A stretch of DNA of 64,000 bases from Dorea sp. AM10-31 (GTDB lineage Bacteria > Bacillota > Clostridia > Lachnospirales > Lachnospiraceae), in contig NZ_QTUV01000005.1 of NCBI RefSeq assembly GCF_003435815.1, forward strand, positions 2,501-66,500, given 5' to 3'. Under the pieces are notes generated by a model. It was not told the origin of the DNA and made no database searches. It was given only the letters and a program-made list of their open reading frames with translations. Made by a program: the position numbers and the translations under genes. Positions 18,148 through 25,563 of this stretch are shown piece by piece. Within the stretch, counting starts at the first letter, position 1, and the number at the start of each line of letters is the position of its first letter.

Positions 18148-19551
18148 TTACAGTTTCCAGATGCCTGTCACAATGATCGTCATATCGTCCCCCGGAAGTG
18201 ACTGTCCCCATTCCAGCGCCTGTCCAAGAAGATAATTGGCAAATTCTTTTGGATTTACAAGCGAAGACTGTTCGATCAGCGTACACATAATTGTGTCCTG
18301 CTCGCCTACCGTCAGCATATCCAGTACTCCATCCGTCACCATAATCACCATATCGCCGGATTCCAGTTCCAGTTTTTCCTGATCTGTTTCAATATCCGCA
18401 AGGACTCCGATTGGCAGGGATGTAGAGCGAATCATTTCCACTTTGTTCTTTCTCTTGATAAATGTCGTTGACGCGCCTGCTTTTACAATTTCGCATGTTC
18501 CATCATACAGATCAAACAAACTGACATCCACCGTGGAAAAACGCACCTCTTCTCTTCCGATTACAAGCGCCGTGTTCATCATCTGGATTGCTGTATTGAC
18601 CGGGAATCCTGCCTCCAGAAGTTCTTCCAACATTTCCACAACCATTGTACTGTCCCGGAATGCTTCTTCCCCGGAACCCATGCCATCTGACAGGGCAATA
18701 CCTTTCTTACCACCCGGAAGATCTGTCATCAAAAATGTATCTCCTGAAATACTCTCGCCTTCTTTGCCGATTCTGGCAACTCCCTGTATCGTCTGGTATT
18801 TTGCCCCTTCCACACAGGCGATGGACGCATATTCATTTCCGAGAATCGGGCGCTCATTCTGCCCCGGAATCATCGGGTGTCCCAGACATTTCCCCACTTC
18901 GTGTGCAAGCTCTTTTGTCGCAATACACTGCCCCTTCGGCGCTTTTACACTTAAATGTACTTCATATTTTCCCTGCGGGGTAATATAGAATACTGCCGAC
19001 ATCATTTTAATGTTCTGTTTTTTCAAGTAATTTTTTAATTTCTTTTCCAGATGCCGATCCTCAAAAATACTTGCCTCCAGTTCTCTTGTCGTATACTGGA
19101 TCATTTTCGCAAAGCTCTGCAGCTGTCCTGCATAGCCTTCCCGGTTCTGCACCATCCGATTGTTCCATATGAGCTGCTGTTTTGCATTTTCAAATGCTTC
19201 CAATGTCTCCCGCAGAAAACGAGGTGCCATCACGCACTGTTTCTGAAGTTTTCTTTTTAATTCAATATTGATTTCCGCACCGTATTTCTCCACTGCACAC
19301 AGGATGTCGTACATACGCTGATATGTCTGGATCTTTTTCTCGCCCAGACATTCTTCCCGGTTCTCACAATTTTCGCATACCTGCTCCGTCACTCTGGAAA
19401 ACATTGTTTCCAGTTCCTCTCTTGAAAATGTTCCCTTATACCCTTCCAGTGTAAAGAATGTTCTGGATAAATGAACCAGCGAATCTGCAAATTTGTCCAT
19501 CTGCATCACATACGGATTGGAAAATGCTCCTTTTTCTTTTAATTCTTCCAC
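18148..19551 (-). CDS. spoIIE: SpoIIE-type PP2C phosphatase lacking the membrane domain
   Basis: 467 residues with a GTG start after AAAGGGGAGAT. The C-terminal half is a SpoIIE PP2C phosphatase (GDTFLMTD...GIALSDGMGSGEEA, VDVSLFDLYDG, GDMVIMVTDGVLD, PGDDMTIIV), which in Bacillus dephosphorylates SpoIIAA to activate sigma-F. The N-terminal about 200 residues are mostly helical with a Cys cluster (CENCENREEC, about 58-67). The multi-pass membrane region of Bacillus SpoIIE (about 830 residues) is absent. Position between divIC and tilS matches the Bacillus locus, supporting orthology; a soluble form is the unusual point. Confidence 0.88.
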   Translation of the reverse strand: MEELKEKGAFSNPYVMQMDKFADSLVHLSRTFFTLEGYKGTFSREELETMFSRVTEQVCENCENREECLGEKKIQTYQRMYDILCAVEKYGAEINIELKRKLQKQCVMAPRFLRETLEAFENAKQQLIWNNRMVQNREGYAGQLQSFAKMIQYTTRELEASIFEDRHLEKKLKNYLKKQNIKMMSAVFYITPQGKYEVHLSVKAPKGQCIATKELAHEVGKCLGHPMIPGQNERPILGNEYASIACVEGAKYQTIQGVARIGKEGESISGDTFLMTDLPGGKKGIALSDGMGSGEEAFRDSTMVVEMLEELLEAGFPVNTAIQMMNTALVIGREEVRFSTVDVSLFDLYDGTCEIVKAGASTTFIKRKNKVEMIRSTSLPIGVLADIETDQEKLELESGDMVIMVTDGVLDMLTVGEQDTIMCTLIEQSSLVNPKEFANYLLGQALEWGQSLPGDDMTIIVTGIWKL

Positions 19552-19592
19552 CCTTATCTCCCCTTTTATAATTGTAATGCCAGCAATAAATC

Positions 19593-19685
19593 AGCGATAA
19601 AACACGCGCTGCAAGTTTTATTCGCTGATTAGCGGTCGGTAAATGCTACCATGCAAGCATGGCGCATTTGCCTCGTCGCCATAAC
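19593..19685. repeat. Dispersed repeat R1, copy a
   Basis: About 93 nt, roughly 80% alike to 27344-27441 by eye. It contains a CGCTGATTAGCG hairpin, an ATGCAAGCAT hairpin nested between AAATG and CATTT, and ends GTCGCCATAAC. Read on the minus strand it begins directly after the terminator of divIC. No coding capacity is evident. Confidence 0.7.
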
Positions 19686-19690
19686 TGAAA

Positions 19691-19716
19691 AAGCTTTGGG
19701 AATTCTCCCAAAGCTT
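19691..19716 (-). terminator. Intrinsic terminator of divIC
   Basis: A perfect 10 bp stem (AAGCTTTGGG / CCCAAAGCTT) with a 6 nt loop, followed on the minus strand by TTTTT, 14 nt after the divIC stop. Confidence 0.85.
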
Positions 19717-19730
19717 ATCATCTGTATCTT

Positions 19731-20057
19731 TTATTTTGCTTTAAATATGATCTCATTCTTATGTACGAGATGTAACTTCTCACGTGCAATCTCTTCTACA
19801 TATGCATCAGTATCTGCATACTTCTCCATATCTTCGATCTGTGCAGTCCGTGCTTTCTCCTGTTTGATCTGTTCTTCTAACTTTGTTTCTCTTGCAATAC
19901 TCTGCTGTTCCTTTGCCTTAAGTGACATTCCACTTACGGTCAGTGTAATGATCATCAGCACCAGCACAGTTCCAATTGCAATCATGCTTCTCTTGTGTGT
20001 TCTGACACGCCTTCTCTGCCCAAAGCTCACGCGTCTCTTTTGTCTCTTTGCATTCAT
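19731..20057 (-). CDS. divIC: Septum formation initiator DivIC
   Basis: 108 residues: a basic cytoplasmic tail, one membrane helix (about 24-44) and an extracytoplasmic coiled coil ending in a YVEEIAREKLHLV segment, the signature of the FtsB/DivIC family. With FtsL it scaffolds the divisome. Its place after yabQ and before spoIIE matches Bacillus. Confidence 0.92.
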   Translation of the reverse strand: MNAKRQKRRVSFGQRRRVRTHKRSMIAIGTVLVLMIITLTVSGMSLKAKEQQSIARETKLEEQIKQEKARTAQIEDMEKYADTDAYVEEIAREKLHLVHKNEIIFKAK

Positions 20058-20149
20058 AATTATATACTCACCCTTTTGCCCGGTCCCACCCAGGCTTTTC
20101 CCTTAATTACTTATATATGATAAATGTTTTTCGGACATTTCGCAAGTTT

Positions 20150-20473
20150 TTAAGGGCATTTATTTTTCTTGCGTGTGTAGATTTTTTTTTGCACTTTTTT
20201 TAGATGAGTATACAGGATTGATATAAGAATCGCGCCTCCTACCACACCTAGTATGCAATACCATCTCATACTACCATTATTTGTGTGGTAATTCTGCACA
20301 AAGATATAAAATGCAGATCCAATCCAGAAAATTAGGTCTTCACTCTCCATAATGCGAAGATTATGTCTGACAATTTGACGGAACACATTCAGTCCGATAT
20401 AAACCAACCGCACGATCATCCCAGTAAGCAGTGCAGCAAGAAAAATCACGACTTCTTCCCGAATCTGTGGCAT
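20150..20473 (-). CDS. yabQ: Spore cortex biosynthesis protein YabQ
   Basis: 107 residues with three hydrophobic segments (about 8-30, 45-62, 70-88). Length, topology and position between yabP and divIC identify YabQ, a forespore outer-membrane protein needed for cortex formation in Bacillus. Its ATG lies 3 nt past the yabP stop and has no clear ribosome site, so it is probably translated by coupling. Confidence 0.88.
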   Translation of the reverse strand: MPQIREEVVIFLAALLTGMIVRLVYIGLNVFRQIVRHNLRIMESEDLIFWIGSAFYIFVQNYHTNNGSMRWYCILGVVGGAILISILYTHLKKVQKKIYTRKKNKCP

Positions 20474-20476
20474 GCG

Positions 20477-20764
20477 TTACCGGAACAATTTTGCAAAAAT
20501 ATTCTCGCCTCTGCTGACCGCCGACTGTACATCCGAATAAGCGATGCTGTCTATCGTCCCGGACAGATCCACCTCGCCTTTTTCCAGATTCAGCCGGTTC
20601 ACATGCAGATCGCTCCCCTTGACCATAAGCATTCCCTGTTCCGTCTCCAGAAACACTTCATTCAGATCAAAAGACAACACATCCAGCACACCTGTCACCA
20701 GACTTGTCTTCCGGTTATTTACAACCAGTTTATGATTTTTCGATACCGTTGTTCTTTCTTCCAT
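20477..20764 (-). CDS. yabP: Sporulation protein YabP
   Basis: 95 residues of the YabP/YqfC family (HKLVVNNRKTSLVTGVLDVLSFD...). In Bacillus it is made in the mother cell and supports cortex assembly with YabQ. It is coupled to yabQ and lies downstream of rqcP, as in Bacillus. Confidence 0.92.
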   Translation of the reverse strand: MEERTTVSKNHKLVVNNRKTSLVTGVLDVLSFDLNEVFLETEQGMLMVKGSDLHVNRLNLEKGEVDLSGTIDSIAYSDVQSAVSRGENIFAKLFR

Positions 20765-20996
20765 CTGTATCCCAACCTTTCTTAATCGAGCCGGACACGC
20801 AGGAGTTGCATACGCTTCTGATAAACACTGCTAACATTCACCTAAGAAAATTGCTGCACATTCCTGCGGAGCATTTATCTTAACCGAAATTGGCATTTCC
20901 TCCAGGCCATATTTATTGCCCGCCATTTATTCATAGAAGCAAGCGTCTCCTCCGACTAAAATAATTTTATGAAAGATCAGGATAAAATATGACATT
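20765..20996. other. Gap between yabP and rqcP
   Basis: 232 nt, longer than expected inside this conserved run. No gene, terminator or strong promoter was recognised; a promoter read by a mother-cell sigma factor may be here but cannot be called by eye. Confidence 0.3.
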
Positions 20997-21236
20997 TTAT
21001 AAATATTTAAACAATTCTTTTGCTTCTTCTTTCTTCGTTGTCTCCTGAATTGCCAGGACTTCGACTTTAACTGTCTTCGTACCGAACTGGATCTCGATAA
21101 TATCTCCGACTTTAACTTTCACGGATGCTTTCGCAACATTCCCGTTGACAAGCACACGTCCCGCATCACATGCTTCATTCGCCACGGTTCTGCGCTTGAT
21201 CAGGCGGGATACTTTTAAAAATTTGTCTAATCTCAT
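20997..21236 (-). CDS. rqcP: S4-domain RNA-binding protein RqcP (YabO)
   Basis: 79 residues, essentially one S4 domain (MRLDKFLKVSRLIKRRTVA...AGRVLVNG). RqcP works with RqcH on obstructed 50S subunits in ribosome quality control. Its position beside yabP and hup matches the yabO locus. Confidence 0.92.
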   Translation of the reverse strand: MRLDKFLKVSRLIKRRTVANEACDAGRVLVNGNVAKASVKVKVGDIIEIQFGTKTVKVEVLAIQETTKKEEAKELFKYL

Positions 21237-21550
21237 GTTTTTCTTCTCCTCGAAATTTTTCTCAGGAAATAAATTTTCTATATACCTTCACACTCTGCTG
21301 CCTGCAACTTATCTATTTTGTTTAAGATTTCTGCACACCACTTTTTTCTATATTTAGCTGAAAAAAATATGATATCTGTAATTTCATTTTGTATGTGATA
21401 AATTATTATTGTTCTTCTTGTACAATCTCTTTTAATTAATAATACAATTGACGAATATTTCATTACATTATTGAAGGTTTTCTTCATAATGTTAAAGTGC
21501 TTTCACCCAACCTGTAGATAGTCTGAAAGGTGTTGTTTTATAGGCAGACT
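21237..21550. other. Gap between rqcP and the hup terminator
   Basis: AT-rich non-coding DNA. A 69-codon minus-strand frame (21278-21487) has no ribosome site and no familiar features and is not called. Nothing else was recognised before the R1 fragment at 21551. Confidence 0.35.
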
Positions 21551-21571
21551 GCATTTCCTCATCGCCATAAC
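21551..21571. repeat. Dispersed repeat R1, partial copy c
   Basis: Only the CATTT...CCTCATCGCCATAAC end of repeat R1 is recognisable; upstream sequence has diverged. As with the other copies it abuts a terminator, here that of hup. Confidence 0.5.
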
Positions 21572-21607
21572 AAAAGGAGTGCCTGACGCCACAGCGCAAG
21601 ACACTCC
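21572..21607 (-). terminator. Intrinsic terminator of hup
   Basis: On the minus strand GGAGTG ... CACTCC closes a hairpin with a 20 nt imperfectly paired interior and is followed by TTTTGTT, 24 nt after the hup stop. Confidence 0.7.
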
Positions 21608-21631
21608 GTTATAATCCACTACTATTACTGA

Positions 21632-21907
21632 TTATGCATTAACAGCATCTTTTAAAGCCTTACCAGCTTTGAATTTTGGAGCTTTGCAAGCCTCAATCTT
21701 CATTGTCTTACCTGTCTGAGGATTTCTACCCTCTCTTGCAGCTCTCTTGCTTACTTCAAATGTACCAAAACCAACTAACTGGATTTTATGCTCTTTTTTC
21801 AGCTCTTCTGTAACAACATCAACAAATGCTTTTAAAGCTTTCTCGGAATCTTTTTTAGATAATTCTGCTGCGTCAGCGATTGCTGCTACTAATTCTGTTT
21901 TGTTCAT
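21632..21907 (-). CDS. hup: DNA-binding protein HU
   Basis: 91 residues, the standard length. MNKTELVAAIADAAELSKKD opens the helical dimer body, GFGTFEV and the RNPQTGKT beta-arm with its intercalating proline follow. HU is the major nucleoid architectural protein. It has its own TTGACA-17-TATAAC promoter and intrinsic terminator. Confidence 0.98.
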   Translation of the reverse strand: MNKTELVAAIADAAELSKKDSEKALKAFVDVVTEELKKEHKIQLVGFGTFEVSKRAAREGRNPQTGKTMKIEACKAPKFKAGKALKDAVNA

Positions 21908-22003
21908 GGATAATTTTCCTCCTCTTGTTTAACTATAGAATCCCTTATTTATTCTATTCTGTCATCGGTTTTCACGTCCCCGCGCCAACCGCCTTTAGTT
22001 ACT

Positions 22004-22032
22004 GTTATACCTGTTTTCTTATTGTTTGTCAA
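22004..22032 (-). promoter_or_regulatory. Sigma-A promoter of hup
   Basis: TTGACA (22032-22027), 17 nt spacer, TATAAC (22009-22004) on the minus strand, about 95 nt before the start codon. Confidence 0.8.
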
Positions 22033-22102
22033 GGAATTTCATCCAGAAAATGCCCATTTTCCGGCATTTTCACACTTTTTTACAGTTTTCTGAAAGTCTC
22101 TT

Positions 22103-23113
22103 TTAAAGCCCCTGTACTGGTTCATTAAAAACAGCTTTTAAAAACTTCTTTTTCTGTTTCATCTGCATCACTGCCGTCTGCAATTTCTCGACATTTTTTA
22201 CAGACATCCACGCCTTATTTGAATGATAGTACACACTTGCAACTTTCCAGAATTTTTCCGGATACATAAGCCGGATGCGCAGATAATCCATTTCATCCGG
22301 ACTAATTGGACGGATCGCTGAATACGCATTTAACACTGCATCTGCGAAACGTTCTTTCCATCCATTTTTCTCCATTGTTTTTCTGAGAAAATAATACAGA
22401 TCTTCCACCTGCACATCCTGATGAAACTTTTCGAAATTAGTGATCGCAGCGACCTTGCTGCTGCGCATATCCCGGCACATCAGTATATTATGATAATTGT
22501 ATTCCCCATGAATCATCTTGCCCGTGAGAAAGCAGTCATTTCTAAGTTTCTCATAGTCTGAATTGCCAAGCCTTTCCGTTGCCGCCTGCGCCCATTCATA
22601 CATACTGTCGAAAGCTTTCAGGAATGCACATTCAAACTCTCCTTTCAAAGGCACCTTTCTGATAAAACGGCGCACTTTTTTCAGTTCTCTGTCATGCTTT
22701 TCATATATTTTCACCAGATGTTCCGCCTGTCCGCATTTATTTTCCATGGGATGCTGAAGAAGGAGATGAAGCTTTGCAAGCTCTGCCGACGCCTCCACCA
22801 GTTCTTCTGATCGGCGTATTTCGCATTCTTTTCCATCACACCAGCGCTTCAATATATATTTCTCCCCATTTTCCATTTCTGTAATATGCCCGCCTTCCCT
22901 GTTCATTTCTATATGATCCAAATGAGTGTATCCTTCAGTTCTCAGATATTCATATAATTCACAGAGTGCAGGAATCCGGTTTGCGGTCAGCGACACTTCT
23001 TTAAGCAGAAACCATCCCCGATTTGTATCGCATAAAACAGCACCCCTGATCTTGCGGGTGCTGCTTATCTCCATATTATATTGTTCTAACACATTTTGTT
23101 CTAACTCCTGCAT
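22103..23113 (-). CDS. CotS-family spore coat-associated protein
   Basis: 336 residues from the ATG at 23113, preferred because AGGGG lies 6-7 nt upstream; the frame extends to 23182 without a ribosome site and into REP copy D. It has the aminoglycoside-phosphotransferase-like fold of the CotS/YtaA/YutH coat proteins: FLLKEV lysine strand, HGEYNYHNILM loop in the place of the kinase catalytic loop, then a helical C-lobe. Phosphorylation activity is unproven for this family. It may form part of the spore coat. Confidence 0.8.
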   Translation of the reverse strand: MQELEQNVLEQYNMEISSTRKIRGAVLCDTNRGWFLLKEVSLTANRIPALCELYEYLRTEGYTHLDHIEMNREGGHITEMENGEKYILKRWCDGKECEIRRSEELVEASAELAKLHLLLQHPMENKCGQAEHLVKIYEKHDRELKKVRRFIRKVPLKGEFECAFLKAFDSMYEWAQAATERLGNSDYEKLRNDCFLTGKMIHGEYNYHNILMCRDMRSSKVAAITNFEKFHQDVQVEDLYYFLRKTMEKNGWKERFADAVLNAYSAIRPISPDEMDYLRIRLMYPEKFWKVASVYYHSNKAWMSVKNVEKLQTAVMQMKQKKKFLKAVFNEPVQGL

Positions 23114-23177
23114 ATCTATCCCCTGCACTTTACATATCATATTCTTTCTAAATGTATGTAAAAGCAGGCGTGAATAT

Positions 23178-23225
23178 ACCAAAAGGGGACGGGGATTTTC
23201 TAGAAAATCCCCGTCCCCTTTTGGT
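23178..23225. repeat. REP palindrome copy D
   Basis: A perfect 48 nt palindrome: the shared 34 nt core flanked by AAAA/TTTT and ACC/GGT. It lies 40 nt past the cca stop on the minus strand and upstream of the CotS-like gene; DnaA-box-like units fill the space to cca. Confidence 0.92.
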
Positions 23226-23229
23226 TACT

Positions 23230-23274
23230 TTATCCACTTACTTATTCACACATTTATACACTTAGTTATCCCAA
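23230..23274 (+). repeat. Tandem array of four DnaA-box-like units, 12 bp period
   Basis: Units start at exactly 23230, 23242, 23254 and 23266: TTATCCACT, TTATTCACA, TTATACACT, TTATCCCAA. The second fits TTATNCACA; the others differ by one or more bases. The fourth overlaps the cca stop codon. Such spacing would put boxes on nearly the same helix face. Binding by DnaA is inferred, not shown. Confidence 0.55.
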
Positions 23275-24594
23275 ATATTGGAATAACTTTTCTTTTGTAT
23301 TCATATCCGGATCGTCAATTACAAGTTCCAGCAATTCTTCTAATTTTTCTCCAATTTTTTTACCCGGCTTCATTCCTGCTGCAATCAAATCACTTCCGTT
23401 TACTGCCAGTGTTTTCAAAGATACACACTGCCCAAGTGCGACAATTTTCCGGTATAACTCTTCTATTTCGTCCAGATTCTGTATTTTTTCTTCTCTTTTG
23501 TAGAGGCTCTGCGCAAGTACATCCGCACGCCTTACTTCCATATAATATGGAAATAATTCTTCACCTATAATATTCATCGCGCGCCGCACATTTTTTTCCG
23601 TTGCTTCCATGCGGTAATCGTGATATTTTACAAGTTTTGTGACTTTACGCAATGTATCATTGTCGAATTTCAGGCGCTTTAATACACGTCCGGCAATTTT
23701 CTCACTCTCTGCCGCATGTTTTTTAAAATGTGCAACTCCATTTGCATCCATCGTTTTTAGAGCTGGTTTTCCTGTGTCGTGTAAAAGCATAGTCAAACGC
23801 AGTATCTTATCTGCACGTACATTTTTCATCGCATGCAGTGTATGTTCACCCACGTTATACATATGGTGCGGTGTCTCCTGTATCGTTTCCATCATACGAT
23901 CAAATTCTGGCAGAAATATCTGTGTAATTTTCAATTCCCATGCCATTTTAAGTAACTCCGGTCGATCGGAAGTGAGCATCTTCACAAGCTCCACCTGTAT
24001 CCGTTCCGCACTGATATTTCTAAGTGTTGGTGCCAGCTCACGCATACCTTCTTTTGTATCTTCTGAAATATCAAATCCCAGCTGTGCAGCAAAACGCACA
24101 CCTCGCAAGATTCTGAGTGCATCTTCGCTGAAACGTTCTTTGGCATTTCCCACGCACCGGATACATTTCCTTTGCAGATCCTCTTTTCCTCCGAAAATAT
24201 CAATCAGTCCGTCTTTATCATTGTATGCCATTGCATTGATTGTAAAATCTCTGCGCAGCAAATCCTCTTTCAGGCTTCTTGTAAACGTTACTTCCCTCGG
24301 ATGTCTGCTGTCGGTATATTCCCCGTCAATCCGGTACGTTGTAACTTCATATCCCTCTCTGCCAAATACAACCGTCACTGTACCGTGTTCAATCCCTGTG
24401 TCAAATGTTTTATCAAATAAAGATTTTGTCTCTCCGGGCATCGCAGATGTTGTGATGTCCCAGTCACCCGGCGTTCTATTTAAAAGTGAATCTCTTACAC
24501 ACCCACCAACTGCATACGCTTCATAACCATACATCTGCAATGTAGTGATAATCTTCTGCACATTCTCTGGTAATTGTAATTCTAAATATTCCAC
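23266..24594 (-). CDS. cca: CCA tRNA nucleotidyltransferase
   Basis: 442 residues from a GTG at 24594 preceded by GGAGG. The nucleotidyltransferase head has GGCVRD and DWDITT; the RRDFTINAM and EDALRILRG motifs mark the class II enzyme. An HD domain follows (HTLHAMKN...LLHDTGKP). It adds or repairs the 3' CCA of tRNA; some relatives with HD domains act only on part of the CCA. Confidence 0.92.
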   Translation of the reverse strand: MEYLELQLPENVQKIITTLQMYGYEAYAVGGCVRDSLLNRTPGDWDITTSAMPGETKSLFDKTFDTGIEHGTVTVVFGREGYEVTTYRIDGEYTDSRHPREVTFTRSLKEDLLRRDFTINAMAYNDKDGLIDIFGGKEDLQRKCIRCVGNAKERFSEDALRILRGVRFAAQLGFDISEDTKEGMRELAPTLRNISAERIQVELVKMLTSDRPELLKMAWELKITQIFLPEFDRMMETIQETPHHMYNVGEHTLHAMKNVRADKILRLTMLLHDTGKPALKTMDANGVAHFKKHAAESEKIAGRVLKRLKFDNDTLRKVTKLVKYHDYRMEATEKNVRRAMNIIGEELFPYYMEVRRADVLAQSLYKREEKIQNLDEIEELYRKIVALGQCVSLKTLAVNGSDLIAAGMKPGKKIGEKLEELLELVIDDPDMNTKEKLFQYLG

Positions 24595-24608
24595 ATTTTT
24601 ACCTCCAC

Positions 24609-24617
24609 TTATCCACA
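24609..24617 (+). other. Perfect DnaA-box sequence near REP copy E
   Basis: TTATCCACA between the cca start and the RAYT unit, 20 nt from REP copy E. Function untested. Confidence 0.4.
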
Positions 24618-24637
24618 TTCCATTTTATCATACCACA

Positions 24638-24691
24638 TTTTTGAATTGGGGACGGGGTTTTTCCAGAAAATCCCCGTCCCCAATTCAAAAA
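24638..24691. repeat. REP palindrome copy E (inner/left end of RAYT unit)
   Basis: A 54 nt inverted repeat with two mismatched pairs (24658/24671 and the centre, CCAG instead of CTAG). Arms are GGGGACGGGG / CCCCGTCCCC with outer GAATT/AATTC and T/A runs. It lies 17 nt beyond the transposase stop codon. Confidence 0.9.
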
Positions 24692-24708
24692 GACCTGTCC
24701 CTAATTAT

Positions 24709-25479
24709 CTAATATATTTCTTCTAACACTTGTTTTCTTATGTTTTCCACCATACATTGTGAAATATTAAGAGCCGTTTTTATTTTTCGATCAAATTCGT
24801 TTCTCATTGCTGAGTATTCTAATATTTCCTTCATAGATTCTTTATATTGCTGTGACATACTTTTTAATATCTCTACAGCAATCTCTTTCATTTGATCAAA
24901 TTCTTCTTCCTTTATATCAATAAATAATAGCTTGTTACTACTATCCGGCAAATTATGAAACGCCCAGAACTGCTCTGCTGTTCCAAAAAATTCCTTGATT
25001 TTTTTATATACATTTTCATCCAAAATCTCTTTTTTTCTTATTTTACATAATTCATTCATGCTTCCATATTTATATGATCTTGGATCTTTACATAATTTTG
25101 CCTTTACGGGATTCAAATGAATATAGCGCAAACAGTTCCAAAAATAATTGGCATCTTCTATGCACTGGCTTTGAAAACGATTTTGAAAAACAACTCCTGA
25201 TCTTTTATGTTTATAATTATAATATGATGCATATTTTGATGATATAACAGCCATAAATGCTGATAAATCTGATAAACTTGCTTTTATTAAAAGGTGAAAA
25301 TGATTGGGCATGATGCAATAAGAATATATGCCCACATGATATTTGTCACAATTCTCCCGAATCAAATTTAACATTCGTCCTTTTTCTCGGTTTTGTGCAA
25401 ATATAGATAAATGATTGACTCCTCGATTAGTTACATGATAAATATTTGATATACTTTTCTTCCTTGGTTTACGAGGCAT
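24709..25479 (-). CDS. REP-associated tyrosine transposase (RAYT, Y1 HUH family)
   Basis: 256 residues from the ATG at 25479, chosen for AAAGGAG upstream; the frame extends into REP copy F. The HUH motif is H60-F-H62 in IMPNHFHLL; a tyrosine-rich helix (about 83-89, KYASYYNYK) and the RYIHLNPVKA signature (about 118-127) are typical of RAYTs. These single-strand nucleases recognise and cleave REP hairpins. The C-terminal about 100 residues are helical and may hold a helix-turn-helix (ALNISQCMVENIRKQ). It is the only transposase in the window and is bounded by two REP copies. Confidence 0.9.
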   Translation of the reverse strand: MPRKPRKKSISNIYHVTNRGVNHLSIFAQNREKGRMLNLIRENCDKYHVGIYSYCIMPNHFHLLIKASLSDLSAFMAVISSKYASYYNYKHKRSGVVFQNRFQSQCIEDANYFWNCLRYIHLNPVKAKLCKDPRSYKYGSMNELCKIRKKEILDENVYKKIKEFFGTAEQFWAFHNLPDSSNKLLFIDIKEEEFDQMKEIAVEILKSMSQQYKESMKEILEYSAMRNEFDRKIKTALNISQCMVENIRKQVLEEIY

Positions 25480-25516
25480 TCCTGTCTCCTTTCCTAAAAA
25501 GGGACAGGTCTTTTTC

Positions 25517-25558
25517 AATTGGGGACGGGGATTTTCTAGAAAATCCCCGTCCCCAATT
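25517..25558. repeat. REP palindrome copy F (right end of RAYT unit)
   Basis: A perfect 42 nt palindrome with AATT outer ends and CTAG centre. It begins 5 nt beyond the proS stop codon on the minus strand, where it could also terminate proS transcription. Confidence 0.92.
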
Positions 25559-25563
25559 ATATT

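Larger units (their letters stand above)
24644..25558 (-). mobile_element. RAYT transposase unit with 59 bp REP-containing inverted ends
   Basis: The 59 bp left end (24644-24702) and the right end (25500-25558, reverse complement) match at 56 of 59 positions: a REP palindrome followed inward by AAAAAGACCTGTCCCT. Between them is one complete transposase gene. No target-site duplication is visible, as expected for HUH tyrosine transposases. The unit sits between the 3' end of proS and the start of cca. The intact ORF and near-identical ends suggest recent activity or conservation. Confidence 0.85.

Noticed and set aside
21278..21487. 69-codon minus-strand ORF between rqcP and hup
   Set aside because: No ribosome site, no recognisable features, Ile-rich composition typical of translated AT-rich non-coding DNA.
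23639..24526. 295-codon ORF antisense to cca
   Set aside because: Fully inside the cca coding region on the other strand with Ser-rich composition expected of an antisense reading.
24638..24691. Reading REP copies only as ordinary terminators
   Set aside because: Sequence identity of the arms across seven loci, perfect symmetry and linkage to a RAYT gene go beyond what independent terminators would show, though a terminator role may coexist.
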